The notes beneath the pieces are model-generated. The model was given only the letters and a program-made list of their open reading frames with translations, made no database searches and had not been told where the DNA came from. A stretch of 64,000 nt of DNA, taken from NCBI RefSeq assembly GCF_003626535.1, contig NZ_RBAL01000007.1, forward strand, positions 1-64,000, given 5' to 3'. Source of the stretch: Streptomyces hoynatensis (lineage in GTDB: Bacteria; Actinomycetota; Actinomycetes; Streptomycetales; Streptomycetaceae). The position numbers and the translations under genes were made by a program. The stretch's first letter is position 1, and each line of letters begins with the position of its first letter. Shown piece by piece: positions 7,468 through 16,706 of this stretch.

Positions 7468-9189
7468 ATGCGCAGTAGTCCATGGAGAAGGCTCGGCAGC
7501 GCGGCCCTCGCGGGCCTGGTGGCCGCCGTCGGGTCCGTGGTCGCTCTCACCGCCACCGCCGCCCCGGCTCCCGCCGCACCGCCCGGCGGCCGGGACGTCA
7601 CCGCCGTTCTGTTCAACTGGAATTTCGACTCCGTCGCCCGCGAGTGCACCGAGCGCCTCGGGCCCGCCGGGTACGGGTACGTGCAGGTCTCGCCGCCCCA
7701 GGAGCAGATTCAGGGCAGCCAGTGGTGGACCGCATACCAGCCGGTCAGCTACCGGATCGCGAGCCGGCTCGGGGACCGGGCGCAGTTCGCGAACATGGTC
7801 GACACCTGCGCCGCCGCCGGGGTCGGGGTCGTCGTGGACACCGTCATCAACCACATGACCTCGGGCAGCGGCACCGGCACAGGCGGCTCCGCCTACACCA
7901 AGTACCACTATCCGGCCGCCTCCTGGGGCGATGCCGACTTCCACACCTGCCGCACGAACATCGGCAACTACCAGGACCGCTTCAACGTGCAGAACTGCGA
8001 ACTCGTGGGCCTGGCCGACCTCGACACCGGCAGCGACCACGTCCGTCAGCGCCTCGCGGACTACCTGAACGACCTGCTCTCCCTCGGCGTGGCCGGCTTC
8101 CGGATCGACGCTGCGAAGCACATCGCCGCGGCCGACCTGGCCGCCATCAGGTCGCGGCTGACCGACCCGGACGCCTACTGGAAGCAGGAGGTCATCTACG
8201 GCGCGGGCGAGGCCGTCTCGCCCGAGGAGTACCGGGCCACCGGCGACGTGCAGGAGTTCCGCTACGGCCGGGACCTGAAGCGGGTCTTCGAGAGCGAGAA
8301 CCTCGCCTACCTCGCCAACTTCGGCGAGGGCTGGGGCTACCTGCCCAGCGAGGGCACGGCCGTGTTCGTCGACAACCACGACACCGAACGCAACGGCTCG
8401 ACGCTCACCTACAAGAGCGGCGCGGCCTACACCCTGGCCAACGTCTTCATGCTGGCCTGGCCCTACGGCTCCCCCGACGTGCACTCGGGCTACGAGTTCT
8501 CCGACAACGACGCCGGCCCGCCGAACAACGGGCGGGTCGCCGCCTGCTGGCAGGACGGCTGGAAGTGCCAGCACGCCTGGCCCGAGATCGAGAGCATGGT
8601 GGCCTTCCGCAACGCCACCGGCGGGCAGCCGGTGGGCGACTGGTGGGACGACGGCGCGGACGCGATCGCCTTCGGCCGCGGCGACCGGGGGTTCGTGGCG
8701 ATCAACCACGAGAGCTCCGCGCTGACCAGGACCTTCCAGACCTCGCTGCCCGCCGGCGGCTACTGCGACGTGCAGAGCGGCACGGCCGTGACGGTGGACG
8801 GCTCCGGGCGGTTCACGGCGACGCTCGCGCCCGACACGGCGCTCGCCCTGCACGTCGGGGCCCGCGACTGCTCGGGCACGGGCACGCCGGAGGCGGCGGG
8901 GGCCTCGTTCGCCGTGACGGCGGAAACCCAGTGGGGCGAGAGCGTGTTCGTCGTGGGCGACCGGCCCGAGCTCGGCGGGTGGGACCCCGGGGCGGCGGTG
9001 CCGCTCGGCTCCGGGACCTACCCGGTGTGGCGGGCCGAGGTCGCGCTGCCTGCGGGCACGCGGTTCGCGTACACGTACGTGCGCAGGTGGGAGGGCCAGT
9101 CCGGGGTGACCTGGGAGTCCGGGGCCAACCGGGTGGCCGTCGTGCCGAGTTCGGGGCGGGTACGGCTCGCCGACACCTGGCGCGGCTGA
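7468..9189 (+). CDS. Secreted alpha-amylase, GH13 with C-terminal starch-binding domain CBM20
   Basis: A 573-residue secreted enzyme that cleaves alpha-1,4 bonds in starch. Residues 1 to about 33 are a signal peptide (basic start, hydrophobic core, Ala-Pro-rich cleavage area). The GH13 barrel follows, with VDTVINHM near 123-130, the nucleophile Asp214 in [10 protein letters not shown], the probable acid/base Glu248 in GAGEA and Asp305 in [10 protein letters not shown]. The last 100 or so residues (from about 475) form a CBM20 starch-binding module ([20 protein letters not shown]). The ATG at 7468 is preceded by AGGAGG. The gene has its own promoter with operator-like repeats, so it is probably induced by maltose-type sugars and glucose-repressed, as in other Streptomyces. 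No odd features; length is normal for the family. Confidence 0.95.
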   Translation: MRSSPWRRLGSAALAGLVAAVGSVVALTATAAPAPAAPPGGRDVTAVLFNWNFDSVARECTERLGPAGYGYVQVSPPQEQIQGSQWWTAYQPVSYRIASRLGDRAQFANMVDTCAAAGVGVVVDTVINHMTSGSGTGTGGSAYTKYHYPAASWGDADFHTCRTNIGNYQDRFNVQNCELVGLADLDTGSDHVRQRLADYLNDLLSLGVAGFRIDAAKHIAAADLAAIRSRLTDPDAYWKQEVIYGAGEAVSPEEYRATGDVQEFRYGRDLKRVFESENLAYLANFGEGWGYLPSEGTAVFVDNHDTERNGSTLTYKSGAAYTLANVFMLAWPYGSPDVHSGYEFSDNDAGPPNNGRVAACWQDGWKCQHAWPEIESMVAFRNATGGQPVGDWWDDGADAIAFGRGDRGFVAINHESSALTRTFQTSLPAGGYCDVQSGTAVTVDGSGRFTATLAPDTALALHVGARDCSGTGTPEAAGASFAVTAETQWGESVFVVGDRPELGGWDPGAAVPLGSGTYPVWRAEVALPAGTRFAYTYVRRWEGQSGVTWESGANRVAVVPSSGRVRLADTWRG

Positions 9190-9239
9190 GCCGGCCCGCG
9201 CCGGCGGGCGGCCCCGCGGCCTTCCGTGGCACCGCCCGC

Positions 9240-9341
9240 ACCCCGTGGGACCGCCCGCACCCCCGCGGGGCCGAGCAACCCCCGTGGGGCCGCCCGCGAC
9301 CGCCGTGGGGCCGCCCGCGACCGCCGTGCGGCGGCCCGCGG
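9240..9341. repeat. Short GC-rich tandem repeat
   Basis: Two perfect 21-base copies (CCGTGGGGCCGCCCGCGACCG at 9282-9302 and 9303-9323) flanked by imperfect copies on both sides. It lies between the convergent amylase and LtrA genes. Coding is not indicated. Confidence 0.7.
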
Positions 9342-9409
9342 CAGGGGTGTGCCCGGCCGCCCGCGGATCAGCGCGGTCGAACGGAGCCGCGGGCGGCCGG
9401 GCCGTGGCC

Positions 9410-10747
9410 TCAGGCGGGCGAGGTGGGGTGCCGGGCGGGAGGCAGGGTGGGGCGGGTGCGCAGGCGGCGGCGGTGGGCGGGGGCCTCGGCGGCGACCGAG
9501 GCGGCCAGCAGGGCGGCCAGGGCCGCCGGGACGGTGGCCGCGGGGCCGTGCCCGGCGAGCGGCAGGAGGCCGAGCGCGCAGCCGGCCGCCGCGACGCGGA
9601 TCACGACCACCCGCTCGCGCGCCCCGGTGAACGCTCCCCGCACCAGGGCGGTGGAGACGAGGAAGAGCGCGACGCCGGCGACGACGCAGACGTCGGCGGC
9701 CCGGCGCCCGTGGGGGTCGGCGCCCGCCACGGCCGCGCCGACGGCGCCTCCGGTCAGGGCCAGGCCGAGTTGCAGGGGCAGGTGCCCGAAGACGTACACG
9801 TGCAACAGGCGGCCGCCGTAGGCGAGTTCGGCGTGGCCGTCGGGCCTGGAGCCGCTGGCGCTGAAGTAGGACCACCACAGCCCCGCGCACAGGGCGAAGG
9901 CGGCGGCGCCGGTGACCGCGGCCGAGGGCGCCGTCCTGGCCTCGACGAGGCCGCCGGTGAAGCCGAGCACCGTCTCGCCGAGCACGATGATGCTGAAGAG
10001 GCCGAAGCGTTCCCTGAGGTGCCCGGCGTGGTGCCCGGTCTGGGCGACGCGCCGGCCGGCGACCAGCGGGATGGACAGTTCGACGGCCATGGCCAGGCCC
10101 CAGGCGAGGTGGCGGGCGGAGCCGGCGAGCAGGAGGAGGCCGCCGAGCCAGAGCAGGGCGGCGCAGACGGAGCCGAGCAGGAAGGCGGCCAGCACGCCCC
10201 GCACGCGCGCGTTGTGCCTGGTGTCCCAGGCGTAGAGGGCGGCCACGCCCGCGCGGGCGCACAGGTAGGAGAGGACGAACCCGGCGTCCGCGCCCTCCTC
10301 GTGGCCGACGCCCCCGGTGAAGACGGCCATGCCCGCGACGGCGGCCAGGCCGGCCGTGCCGATGAGCCGGTGGGCGGTGGTGTCGCGGTCGGTCCGGTTG
10401 GCGCGCACGGCGAGCAGGACCCAGGTCCACCACAGCGGCACGAAGAGCGCCGCCGCGTCGGCCACCGCGTCCAGGGAGGGGTGGACGCGGATGCGGTGGG
10501 TGACCTGCCCGACGGCGGCGACGAAGACGAGGTCGCCGAACAGCTCGAACCAGGAGGCGCTGCGCGGCGGGCCGGGCAGGGGCGCGTGCCCCCGCGGCGC
10601 GGACGCGGCGTCCCCCGGGGACGCGGGAACGCCGCCGGGCGCGGGGTCGCCCGCCGGCGCGGGGTGGGGCACCCGCGCGGGGTCGGGCACCGGAGCGGAG
10701 TCGGGCACCGGAGCGGAGTCGGGCGCGGGCCCGGACGGGGATGGCAT
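9410..10747 (-). CDS. Low temperature requirement protein A (LtrA) family membrane protein
   Basis: A 445-residue polytopic membrane protein of the LtrA family, named after a Listeria gene needed for growth in the cold; biochemical function is unknown. The family signature is seen just after the N-terminus: SWFELFGDLVFVAAVGQ and LWWTWVLLAVRANR. Further conserved blocks include LRERFGLFSIIVLGETVLG and YVFGHLPLQLGLAL. About ten to twelve hydrophobic helices are recognisable. The ATG at 10747 is preferred, although the first 60 or so residues are a Pro/Ala-rich repeat (SAPVPDSAPVPDPA), so translation could begin later. No strong ribosome site was seen. It is convergent with the amylase gene and separated from it by repeats. 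Confidence 0.88.
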   Translation of the reverse strand: MPSPSGPAPDSAPVPDSAPVPDPARVPHPAPAGDPAPGGVPASPGDAASAPRGHAPLPGPPRSASWFELFGDLVFVAAVGQVTHRIRVHPSLDAVADAAALFVPLWWTWVLLAVRANRTDRDTTAHRLIGTAGLAAVAGMAVFTGGVGHEEGADAGFVLSYLCARAGVAALYAWDTRHNARVRGVLAAFLLGSVCAALLWLGGLLLLAGSARHLAWGLAMAVELSIPLVAGRRVAQTGHHAGHLRERFGLFSIIVLGETVLGFTGGLVEARTAPSAAVTGAAAFALCAGLWWSYFSASGSRPDGHAELAYGGRLLHVYVFGHLPLQLGLALTGGAVGAAVAGADPHGRRAADVCVVAGVALFLVSTALVRGAFTGARERVVVIRVAAAGCALGLLPLAGHGPAATVPAALAALLAASVAAEAPAHRRRLRTRPTLPPARHPTSPA

Positions 10748-10794
10748 GAGCCGGAGCCTAGAAGGGTGGCCGGGCCGGCGGGAGAGGAGGGCCC

Positions 10795-10872
10795 GGGCGG
10801 GGCCGAAGGGCGGCGGGCGAGGGCGGGGCCGAAGGGCGACCGGCCCGGGCGGGGCCGAAGGGCGACGGGCGA
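10795..10872. repeat. Three tandem copies of a 26-bp GC-rich unit
   Basis: Three adjacent 26-base units, each beginning GGGCGGGGCCGAAGGGCG, at 10795-10820, 10821-10846 and 10847-10872, followed by a partial fourth. Differences are confined to the last bases of each unit. It lies in the 365-base gap between the divergent LtrA and hsp20 genes. The rest of the gap holds an AT-rich promoter-like patch near 11020-11075. Confidence 0.85.
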
Positions 10873-11013
10873 GGGCGGGGAAAGGCAAAGGCAAAGGGCG
10901 GGGCCGTACGCCGCGCCGTTGCCCGGGGGAGGCGAGCTGCTGCCGGGCCTCCGGGCCCCCGGCCTGCCGTTTCGGCTCGGGCATGGCGACCCCGCGCGCC
11001 GGTGACTACGATC

Positions 11014-11075
11014 GGAAGGGATATTCGTCCCTATAACGGGCGAAATGTTACGAAAACTTCCGAATATTTTACGCG
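11014..11075 (+). promoter_or_regulatory. AT-rich putative promoter/operator of hsp20
   Basis: A sharply AT-rich island of about 60 bases ahead of the hsp20 gene. It contains the inverted pair ATATTCG ... CGAATAT about 40 bases apart and a smaller GGGATATTCGTCCC. Small heat-shock genes of Streptomyces are often controlled by a repressor binding an inverted repeat (RheA in S. albus), but this sequence is not the published RheA box. The control is therefore inferred only from position and symmetry. Confidence 0.45.
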
Positions 11076-11112
11076 CCGTGCGCGCTCGCGCACGGCAGGG
11101 AGGCGGAGCACC

Positions 11113-11598
11113 ATGACTCTTCCCCTGCGACGCCACCGGCCCCTCGTCGACGGCCGGCGCGGATACGGGCGTGACCCGTTGTCCGAGTTCGACGACCTCT
11201 TCGAGCGGATGGGCTCGCTGCTGTCCAGCGTGGCCCCCGCGACGGGCTTCGGCCCCGAGGGCGGCTGGGCGCCGTTCGCCGATCTGACCGAGACCGACGG
11301 CGAGTTCGTCATCGAGTGCGAGGTGCCCGGCATCCGCCGCGAGGACATCGACATCCAGCTCAGCGAGCGGGAGCTGACGATCGGCGGCGAGACCCGGGAG
11401 GCCGAGCGCGAGGGCAAGCTGCACCGCGGCACCCGGCGCACCGGCCGGTTCGAGTACCGGACGGTGCTGCCGGGGCAGCCGGCGGTCGAGGGCGTGAGCG
11501 CGACGCTGGAGGAGGGCGTGCTCACCGTCCGCATCCCGAAGGCCGACACCGCCTCGGTGCGGCACATCGAGATCCAGGAAGAGGGCGGCAAGGGCTGA
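11113..11598 (+). CDS. Hsp20/alpha-crystallin small heat shock protein
   Basis: A 161-residue cytoplasmic holdase chaperone that binds unfolding proteins during heat stress. A short basic N-terminal arm with a helical FDDLFERMGSL segment is followed by the alpha-crystallin domain (about residues 55-150). Family hallmarks are EVPGIRREDIDIQL, ELTIGGE, RTGRFEYRTVLP and the GVLTVRIPK strand near the end. The C-terminal tail contains an IEI motif of the type that links subunits. The ATG at 11113 follows GGGAGGCGGAGCACC. Its length and layout match Streptomyces Hsp18/Hsp20. The preceding AT-rich patch is the likely control region. Confidence 0.93.
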   Translation: MTLPLRRHRPLVDGRRGYGRDPLSEFDDLFERMGSLLSSVAPATGFGPEGGWAPFADLTETDGEFVIECEVPGIRREDIDIQLSERELTIGGETREAEREGKLHRGTRRTGRFEYRTVLPGQPAVEGVSATLEEGVLTVRIPKADTASVRHIEIQEEGGKG

Positions 11599-11713
11599 TC
11601 CGGGGGCCCGCCGGGCCCGGTCACCCGGCCGGGCCCGGGCTCCCGGGCCACCGCACGCCCGGCCCGCAGGCCGTCGCCGGCGCGGCCCTCAGCCCGTCGC
11701 CGGTCCGGCGCCC

Positions 11714-12718
11714 TCAGGTCGTCGCCGGCGCGGCCAGCAGGACGGCGAAGCGCCGCTGCGGCTGGTCGGTCCACCAGCGTTCCAGGGTGAAGCCGGCCGC
11801 GGCGAGTTCCTCGCCCAGCCGGTCGTGGCGGAACTTCACCGAGATCTCCGTGCGCAGCTCCTCGCCGCGGCCGAAGTCCACGGTCCGGTCAAGGGCGGGG
11901 ATCTTCACCGAGTGCGCCACGCGGGCCCGCAGCCGCATCTCCACCCGCTCAAGCGCCGGGTCCCAGACCGCGCGGTGGTCGAAGGCCCCGGGGTCGAAGT
12001 CGGCGTCGAGCTCGCGGTTGATGATGACCAGCAGGTTCTTGTTGAACTCGGCGGTGACGCCCTGCTCGTCGTCGTAGGCGCGCACCAGCCTGCCCGCGTC
12101 CTTCACCAGGTCGACGCCCAGCAGCAGCGCGTCGCCCTCGACGAGTTCCGCGCGCAGCCTGGCGAGGAAAGCGGCCCGCTCCTCGTCGCCGAAGTTGCCC
12201 AGCGTGGAGCCGAGGAAGGCGAGCAGCCTGGGCCCGCTCTCGGGCGGCGGCAGCGGCAGCTCGTTCTCGAAGTCGGCCACGGTCCCGGTGACCCTGAGCC
12301 TGGGGTACTCGCGCGACAGGGCCTCCCCCGACTGCCCCAGGGTGGTGGGGCTGACGTCGATGGGGGCGTAACGCTCCAGGGTGCCCGCGTCGTTGAGCGC
12401 GTCCAGGAGCAGCCGCGTCTTGCCCGCGGAGCCCGCGCCCAGCTCCACCACGGTGCGGGCCCCGGTCAGCTGCGCGATCTCGGTGGCGTGGGCGCGCAGC
12501 ACCATGCGTTCCGCCCGGGTCGGGTAGTACTCGGGCAGCCGCGTGATGCGGTCGAAGAGGACGCTGCCGTGGGCGTCGTAGAACCACTTGGGCGGCAGGG
12601 CCTTGGGGGTGGCGCTCAGCCCGGCGGCGACGTCGGCGCGCAGGGCGCGGGCGAAGTGGCCGGCGGGCAGGCGGTTTTCGACCGTGTAGTTCTTCGAGTC
12701 GTGGGTCGCGGAGGGCAT
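11714..12718 (-). CDS. egtD: L-histidine N-alpha-methyltransferase EgtD (ergothioneine)
   Basis: A 334-residue cytoplasmic enzyme that trimethylates the alpha-amino group of histidine with three S-adenosylmethionine molecules, giving hercynine, the first dedicated step to ergothioneine. The SAM-binding motif VVELGAGSAGKT, the YAPIDVSPTTL block and FLGSTLGNF are characteristic of EgtD (DUF2260/methyltransf_33), as is the early PPKWFYDAHGS. The ATG at 12718 is chosen because AAAGGA lies at correct spacing; a GTG 15 bases upstream overlaps that site. It is last in the minus-strand operon egtA-egtB-egtC-egtD, 40 bases after egtC. Confidence 0.95.
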   Translation of the reverse strand: MPSATHDSKNYTVENRLPAGHFARALRADVAAGLSATPKALPPKWFYDAHGSVLFDRITRLPEYYPTRAERMVLRAHATEIAQLTGARTVVELGAGSAGKTRLLLDALNDAGTLERYAPIDVSPTTLGQSGEALSREYPRLRVTGTVADFENELPLPPPESGPRLLAFLGSTLGNFGDEERAAFLARLRAELVEGDALLLGVDLVKDAGRLVRAYDDEQGVTAEFNKNLLVIINRELDADFDPGAFDHRAVWDPALERVEMRLRARVAHSVKIPALDRTVDFGRGEELRTEISVKFRHDRLGEELAAAGFTLERWWTDQPQRRFAVLLAAPATT

Positions 12719-12758
12719 GGCGGGTCCTTTCACTTCGGGTGCCCGGGGCCGGGCCGGT

Positions 12759-13499
12759 TCACAGCGGCGCTATTTCCGCGGTGCGCTGGGTGGTGAGCAA
12801 CAGGGACCGGTCGGGGATTTCCTGCCAGTCGGGCTCGCCGGGGACGGGTTCTGAGGCGACGGTCACCTGGTCGCCGGCCTGCCGGTACCACAGGGAGTCG
12901 CCGTGGCGTACGGCGGCGATGGCGTGGCCGTCGGTGAGCAGAAGGTTGAGGCGGGCGAGGGGGCGGGCGCCGCGGGTCCTGCGGACCACCTCGGCGAGGG
13001 CCTCGGCGGCGGGCTCGCCCGCGGTCAGGCGGCGGGCGATCATCACCCACAGCAGGGCCGAGTCCGATCTGGCCTCCATGCTGAGGAGTTCCGCCGCGCT
13101 CAGCTCCTCCTCGCTGTCGTGCGGCAGCGACTCCCAGCCCTGGACCTCGCCGTTGTGGCTGAACAGCCAGCGCCCCAGCGCGTAGGGGGCGACGGCCGCC
13201 TCGTCCAGGCTGGTGCCCGGGCTCGCCGAGCGCACCGCCGCGAGCACGGCGCCGCTGTGCAGCAGCCCGGCGAGGACCGGGAGGTTGGCGTCGGCCCAGA
13301 TCGGCACCGCGCGGCGGTAGCGGACCGGGCCCGCGCCGTCCTCGGGCGGGTACCAGCCGACGCCGAACCCGTCGGCGTTGACCCGGCCGTCGGCCTGCAG
13401 GCGCGGCGCGAAGGACTGCGCGTACAGGCTGTGCGCGGGCTCGGTGAGGACGTCGGCGAGCGGGCGGGGCGGCCCGAGGTACGCCAGGTGGCGGCACAT
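12759..13499 (-). CDS. egtC: Gamma-glutamyl-hercynylcysteine S-oxide hydrolase EgtC
   Basis: A 246-residue class II glutamine amidotransferase-type hydrolase that removes the gamma-glutamyl group during ergothioneine synthesis. The N-terminal nucleophile Cys2 is present (MCRHLAYLG), as are the conserved NADGFGVGWY and the FSHNGEVQGW segment that shapes the glutamyl pocket. The start codon overlaps the stop of egtB by one base (TGATG), so translation is coupled. Gene order and sequence make the assignment secure. Confidence 0.94.
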   Translation of the reverse strand: MCRHLAYLGPPRPLADVLTEPAHSLYAQSFAPRLQADGRVNADGFGVGWYPPEDGAGPVRYRRAVPIWADANLPVLAGLLHSGAVLAAVRSASPGTSLDEAAVAPYALGRWLFSHNGEVQGWESLPHDSEEELSAAELLSMEARSDSALLWVMIARRLTAGEPAAEALAEVVRRTRGARPLARLNLLLTDGHAIAAVRHGDSLWYRQAGDQVTVASEPVPGEPDWQEIPDRSLLLTTQRTAEIAPL

Positions 13500-15214
13500 C
13501 AGTGCGGCTCCGCGTCGCGGCAGGTGCGGAAGCCGGCGAAGATCTGCCGCCGCACGGGCAGGTCCCAGTTGCGGAACGTGCCCCGGCAGGCGACCTCGCC
13601 GGTGCCGAAGGAGCCGCCGCGCAGCACCTTGTAGCCGGCGCCGAAGAACACCTCGCTGTACTCGCGGTAGGGGAAGGCGACGAAGCCCGGGTAGCCGGTG
13701 AACTCGCTCGACGTCCACTCCCACACGTCGCCGATCAGCTGGCGCGCCCCGCAGGGGGCGGCGCCCTGCGGGTAGGCCCCGGCGGGCGCGGGCTGCAGGT
13801 GCCGCTGGCCGAGGTTGGCGTGCTCGGGCCGCGGCGGCTCGTCGCCCCAGGGGTAGCGGCGGGTGCGGCTGGTGGCCGGGTCGTGGCGGGCGGCCTTCTC
13901 CCACTCCGCCTCGGTCGGCAGCCGCCGCCCGGCCCAGCGGGCGTAGGCGTCGGCCTCGTACCAGCTGACGTGGAGCACGGGCTCCTCGGGGGGCACCACC
14001 TCGGTGCGGCCGAACCTGCGCCGCAGCCAGGTGTCCCCGGCCCGGTGCCAGTAGCCGGGCGCGGCGATGCCGGTGCGCTGCCGGTGCAGCCAGCCCTCGG
14101 GGTGCCACCAGCGGGGGTCGTCGTAGCCGCCGTCGGCGATGAAGTCCTGGTAGGCGGCGTTGGTGACGGGCGTCGTGTCCAGCCAGAACGACCGGACGTG
14201 CACGGGGTGCGCGGGGCGCTCGTTGTCCAGGGCCCAGGGCTCGCTCGCGCCGTCGGTGCCCATGGCGTACTGCCCGCCGGGGACGAGGACCTCGCGCGGC
14301 AGCCGGTGGGCGCCGGCCGGGGCGCGGCGGGGGGCGGGGGCGTCGAGGACGGCGGGGCCGCGGCGCAACTGGTGGGTGGCGAGCATCGTCTCGTCGTGCT
14401 GCTGCTCGTGCTGGGCGATCATGCCGAAGAGGAACAGCGGGGAGCCGTCGGCGTGGGCCGGGTCGGCGAGGACGTCGAGGGCCTGGGCACGCACCTGGGC
14501 GAGGTACCTCCTGGCCTCGGCGGGCGGCAGCAGCGGCAGGGAGGGCCGTTCGGCGCGGGGGTGGCGGAACGCGTCGTAGAGGTCGTCGAGTTCGGGGCGC
14601 AACGCCCGGCGGCCGCCGGCCTCGCGGACCAGCCAGATCTCCTCCTGGCAGGCGATGTGGGCCATGTCCCACACGAGGGGGGACATCAACGTGGAGTGCT
14701 GGGCGGTCAGTTCGCCGTCCGGGAGGCAGTCGGTGAGGGAACGGGTGCGGCGCCTGGCGGAGACCAGGGCGGCCCTGGCGCGTTCCTGGGCGGGCGAGTG
14801 GGGCGGCTGCGGGTGGCCGGGGGCGGCGGCCTCGCGGACGGGAAGCCCGGCGAGCCTGGCGGCGAGGGCCCGGGCGCGGCTGCCGGCCGCGGGGCGGGAC
14901 CCACGGCGGGCACCGGCCGGGGGCGGGGAGGTCGGGGGCGGGGAGGTCGGGGGCGCGGTCGGGGGGGCGACGGTCTGACCGGTGGGGGCCGTGGTCTGGC
15001 CCGCGGGGGCCGTGGTCTGGCCCGCGGGGGCGGTGGGCGGTGCCGGCCGCACGCCCGCGGCGGGGCCCGCGGTGGCCGGTTCAGCGGTGGGTTCCGTTGC
15101 GGGAGCGGCGGCCGGTTCCGCGGCGGGGTGCCCGGTCCTGGAGGTGCCGCTCGTCTGCCGGGCGGCGGCGTTCGGGGTGTCAGGGGGGTCCGGGGTGAGC
15201 GTGGACTCACTCAT
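13499..15214 (-). CDS. egtB: Hercynine oxygenase EgtB, with a long low-complexity N-terminal extension
   Basis: A 571-residue non-haem iron enzyme that joins hercynine and gamma-glutamylcysteine with oxygen to form the sulfoxide intermediate. The DinB-like N-terminal half carries the iron motif HEQQHDE (HX3HXE) after FLFGMIAQ, together with the upstream MAHIACQEEIWLVRE. The C-terminal half is an FGE-sulfatase domain (YAMGTDG, PVTNAAYQDFI, RLPTEAEWEKAAR, VWEWTSSEF, VLRGGSF, FRTCRD). The first 130 or so residues are Thr/Pro/Ala repeats not present in typical EgtB of about 440 residues. The ATG at 15214 overlaps the end of egtA by eight bases. A downstream start is possible but none has a clear ribosome site. 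Confidence 0.94.
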   Translation of the reverse strand: MSESTLTPDPPDTPNAAARQTSGTSRTGHPAAEPAAAPATEPTAEPATAGPAAGVRPAPPTAPAGQTTAPAGQTTAPTGQTVAPPTAPPTSPPPTSPPPAGARRGSRPAAGSRARALAARLAGLPVREAAAPGHPQPPHSPAQERARAALVSARRRTRSLTDCLPDGELTAQHSTLMSPLVWDMAHIACQEEIWLVREAGGRRALRPELDDLYDAFRHPRAERPSLPLLPPAEARRYLAQVRAQALDVLADPAHADGSPLFLFGMIAQHEQQHDETMLATHQLRRGPAVLDAPAPRRAPAGAHRLPREVLVPGGQYAMGTDGASEPWALDNERPAHPVHVRSFWLDTTPVTNAAYQDFIADGGYDDPRWWHPEGWLHRQRTGIAAPGYWHRAGDTWLRRRFGRTEVVPPEEPVLHVSWYEADAYARWAGRRLPTEAEWEKAARHDPATSRTRRYPWGDEPPRPEHANLGQRHLQPAPAGAYPQGAAPCGARQLIGDVWEWTSSEFTGYPGFVAFPYREYSEVFFGAGYKVLRGGSFGTGEVACRGTFRNWDLPVRRQIFAGFRTCRDAEPH

Positions 15215-16706
15215 CGTCGGGGCTCCTTCCGATGCGGGCCTGGGGCGGACGGGCCGCGGCGCCGGGGGCGCCCTGGGCGGCGGCCCGGGGCCGGGCGGCG
15301 GGCGGGACGCCCGGCCGCTCCCCACCGGGCGGCACGCCGGGCCGCGTCGCGCCGGGAAGCACGGCGGGTGGCCTATCGCCGGGGGGCGCGGCGGGCAGGC
15401 CGGCCCCGGGGGGCGCGCCCGGCCGCGCGTCCGTGCGCGGCGCGCCGGGCGGCCTCGCGGCGCGCGGCGCGGCGGGCGGGCGGTCGAGGAGGTCGTCGGC
15501 GGGGCAGCGCCCGCGCGCGGCGTAGCGCTCCGCGAACTCGGCCACGGCCAGGCGCAGCGCGGCCCCGGCCGGGTCGCGGGCGAGCCCGCGCTCCGCGGCG
15601 GCCAGGCAGGCCCGTACCGCGGGCCCGAGCAGCGGGTCGGCCGGGCCGCGCAGGGCCGCCCGCAGCCACAGGTCGGGGCGGGGCAACGATCCCCCGCGGG
15701 TGAGGGGTTCGGTGGCCGCCCAGGCCGCGTCGGCGGCGGCCGGAACGTCGAGGAGAGTGCGCACCACGGCGAGCGGCACGATCCAGCCTTCGCCCGGCTG
15801 CGCGTCGATCATGCGCAACTCCAGCCAGCCGCGGGGGCGCACGGGCGGGAAGAGGGTGCCGAGGTGGTAGTCGAGGTCGGCAAGCTCCGGCCGGCGCTCC
15901 CCGTGCGGGGCGCGCAGCCAGGAGCGGAAGGACCGCCCGGGCGGCGCCGTCCACGCGGCGGGCGGGCTGCGGCGCACGCACAGCAGCGGGGCGTCGAGCG
16001 CGTAACGGGCCCAGGCGGCGCGGGGATCGCCCGCCTCCTCGGGCGGGCGGGTGCGGCCCGGGTCGATCCGGGCCCACAGCGCCTGCCTGGTGGACCGCCA
16101 GCCGCTGGGACGGCCCCGCCACAGGGGGGAGTTGGCGAAGGCCGCCACCAGGACGGGTCCGAGTCGGTGGGCGAGCGTCCAGCGGCTGCGGTAGCCGGAC
16201 AGGCCCGCGGACTCGTCCCCGGCGTCCACGCTGACCTGCACGGAGGCCGTGGCGCGCATCATGACGCGGCCGCCGGGACCGAAGCGGTCGAAGTACGCCT
16301 CCATCGCCCGGTAGCGGGGATGGTCCAGGACCCGGGGCGGCACCCGGACGGGGTCGAGCCCGAGGCCGAGCGGGGCCAGCCCGGCGTCGCCGAGGGCCAG
16401 GCGCAGCGCGGCCAGGTCGGCGGCGACCTGGGCCACGCAGTCCGGGAGCGAGGAGGCCGGGCGGCTGCTCAGCTCGACCTGCCCGCCGGGCTCGCGGGTG
16501 AGGCGGCCGCCGCCGGGGAGCGCCCCCGGGCGGGAGAGGGGGGCGAGGGCCTCGTCCAGGAGCCGGCCGGGTACCGGACGCCCCGGCTCGCGCAGGTCGC
16601 GGACCAGCCACTCCAGCTCCACGCCCGTCCGCCCGGGCGCCCCGGTGGCGAAGCAGACATCGGCGACGTGCGCCTCCGCCTCCCGTACTCCCAGCTCAGG
16701 TGCCAT
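15207..16706 (-). CDS. egtA: Glutamate-cysteine ligase EgtA, with a low-complexity C-terminal tail
   Basis: A 499-residue GCS2-type ligase forming gamma-glutamylcysteine from glutamate, cysteine and ATP, the sulfur donor for EgtB. Family features include TGVELEWLV, GGRLTREPGGQVELSS, the MMRATASVQVSVDAG block, NSPLWRG and RGWLELRMIDAQP. The ATG at 16706 follows AAGGGCGGCGAGG. The last 95 or so residues, after RGRCPADDLLDR, are Pro/Ala/Gly repeats with no counterpart in normal EgtA, mirroring the extended N-terminus of EgtB across the junction. It is the first gene of the operon. No egtE (the C-S lyase) is present in the window, so that step must be encoded elsewhere. Confidence 0.93.
   Translation of the reverse strand: MAPELGVREAEAHVADVCFATGAPGRTGVELEWLVRDLREPGRPVPGRLLDEALAPLSRPGALPGGGRLTREPGGQVELSSRPASSLPDCVAQVAADLAALRLALGDAGLAPLGLGLDPVRVPPRVLDHPRYRAMEAYFDRFGPGGRVMMRATASVQVSVDAGDESAGLSGYRSRWTLAHRLGPVLVAAFANSPLWRGRPSGWRSTRQALWARIDPGRTRPPEEAGDPRAAWARYALDAPLLCVRRSPPAAWTAPPGRSFRSWLRAPHGERRPELADLDYHLGTLFPPVRPRGWLELRMIDAQPGEGWIVPLAVVRTLLDVPAAADAAWAATEPLTRGGSLPRPDLWLRAALRGPADPLLGPAVRACLAAAERGLARDPAGAALRLAVAEFAERYAARGRCPADDLLDRPPAAPRAARPPGAPRTDARPGAPPGAGLPAAPPGDRPPAVLPGATRPGVPPGGERPGVPPAARPRAAAQGAPGAAARPPQARIGRSPDDE

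Noticed and set aside
7482..9821. 779-codon plus-strand frame overlapping the amylase gene
   Set aside because: Arg/Pro/Gly-rich product in an alternative frame of a clear amylase; no motifs and no ribosome site.
10760..10990. CRISPR array suspected from the regular 26-bp repeats
   Set aside because: Units are contiguous without unique spacers and no cas gene is near. It is a simple tandem repeat.
11714..16706. Search for egtE within the ergothioneine cluster
   Set aside because: No PLP-dependent C-S lyase motifs found on either strand next to egtA-D; the neighbouring M20 hydrolase is not a substitute.
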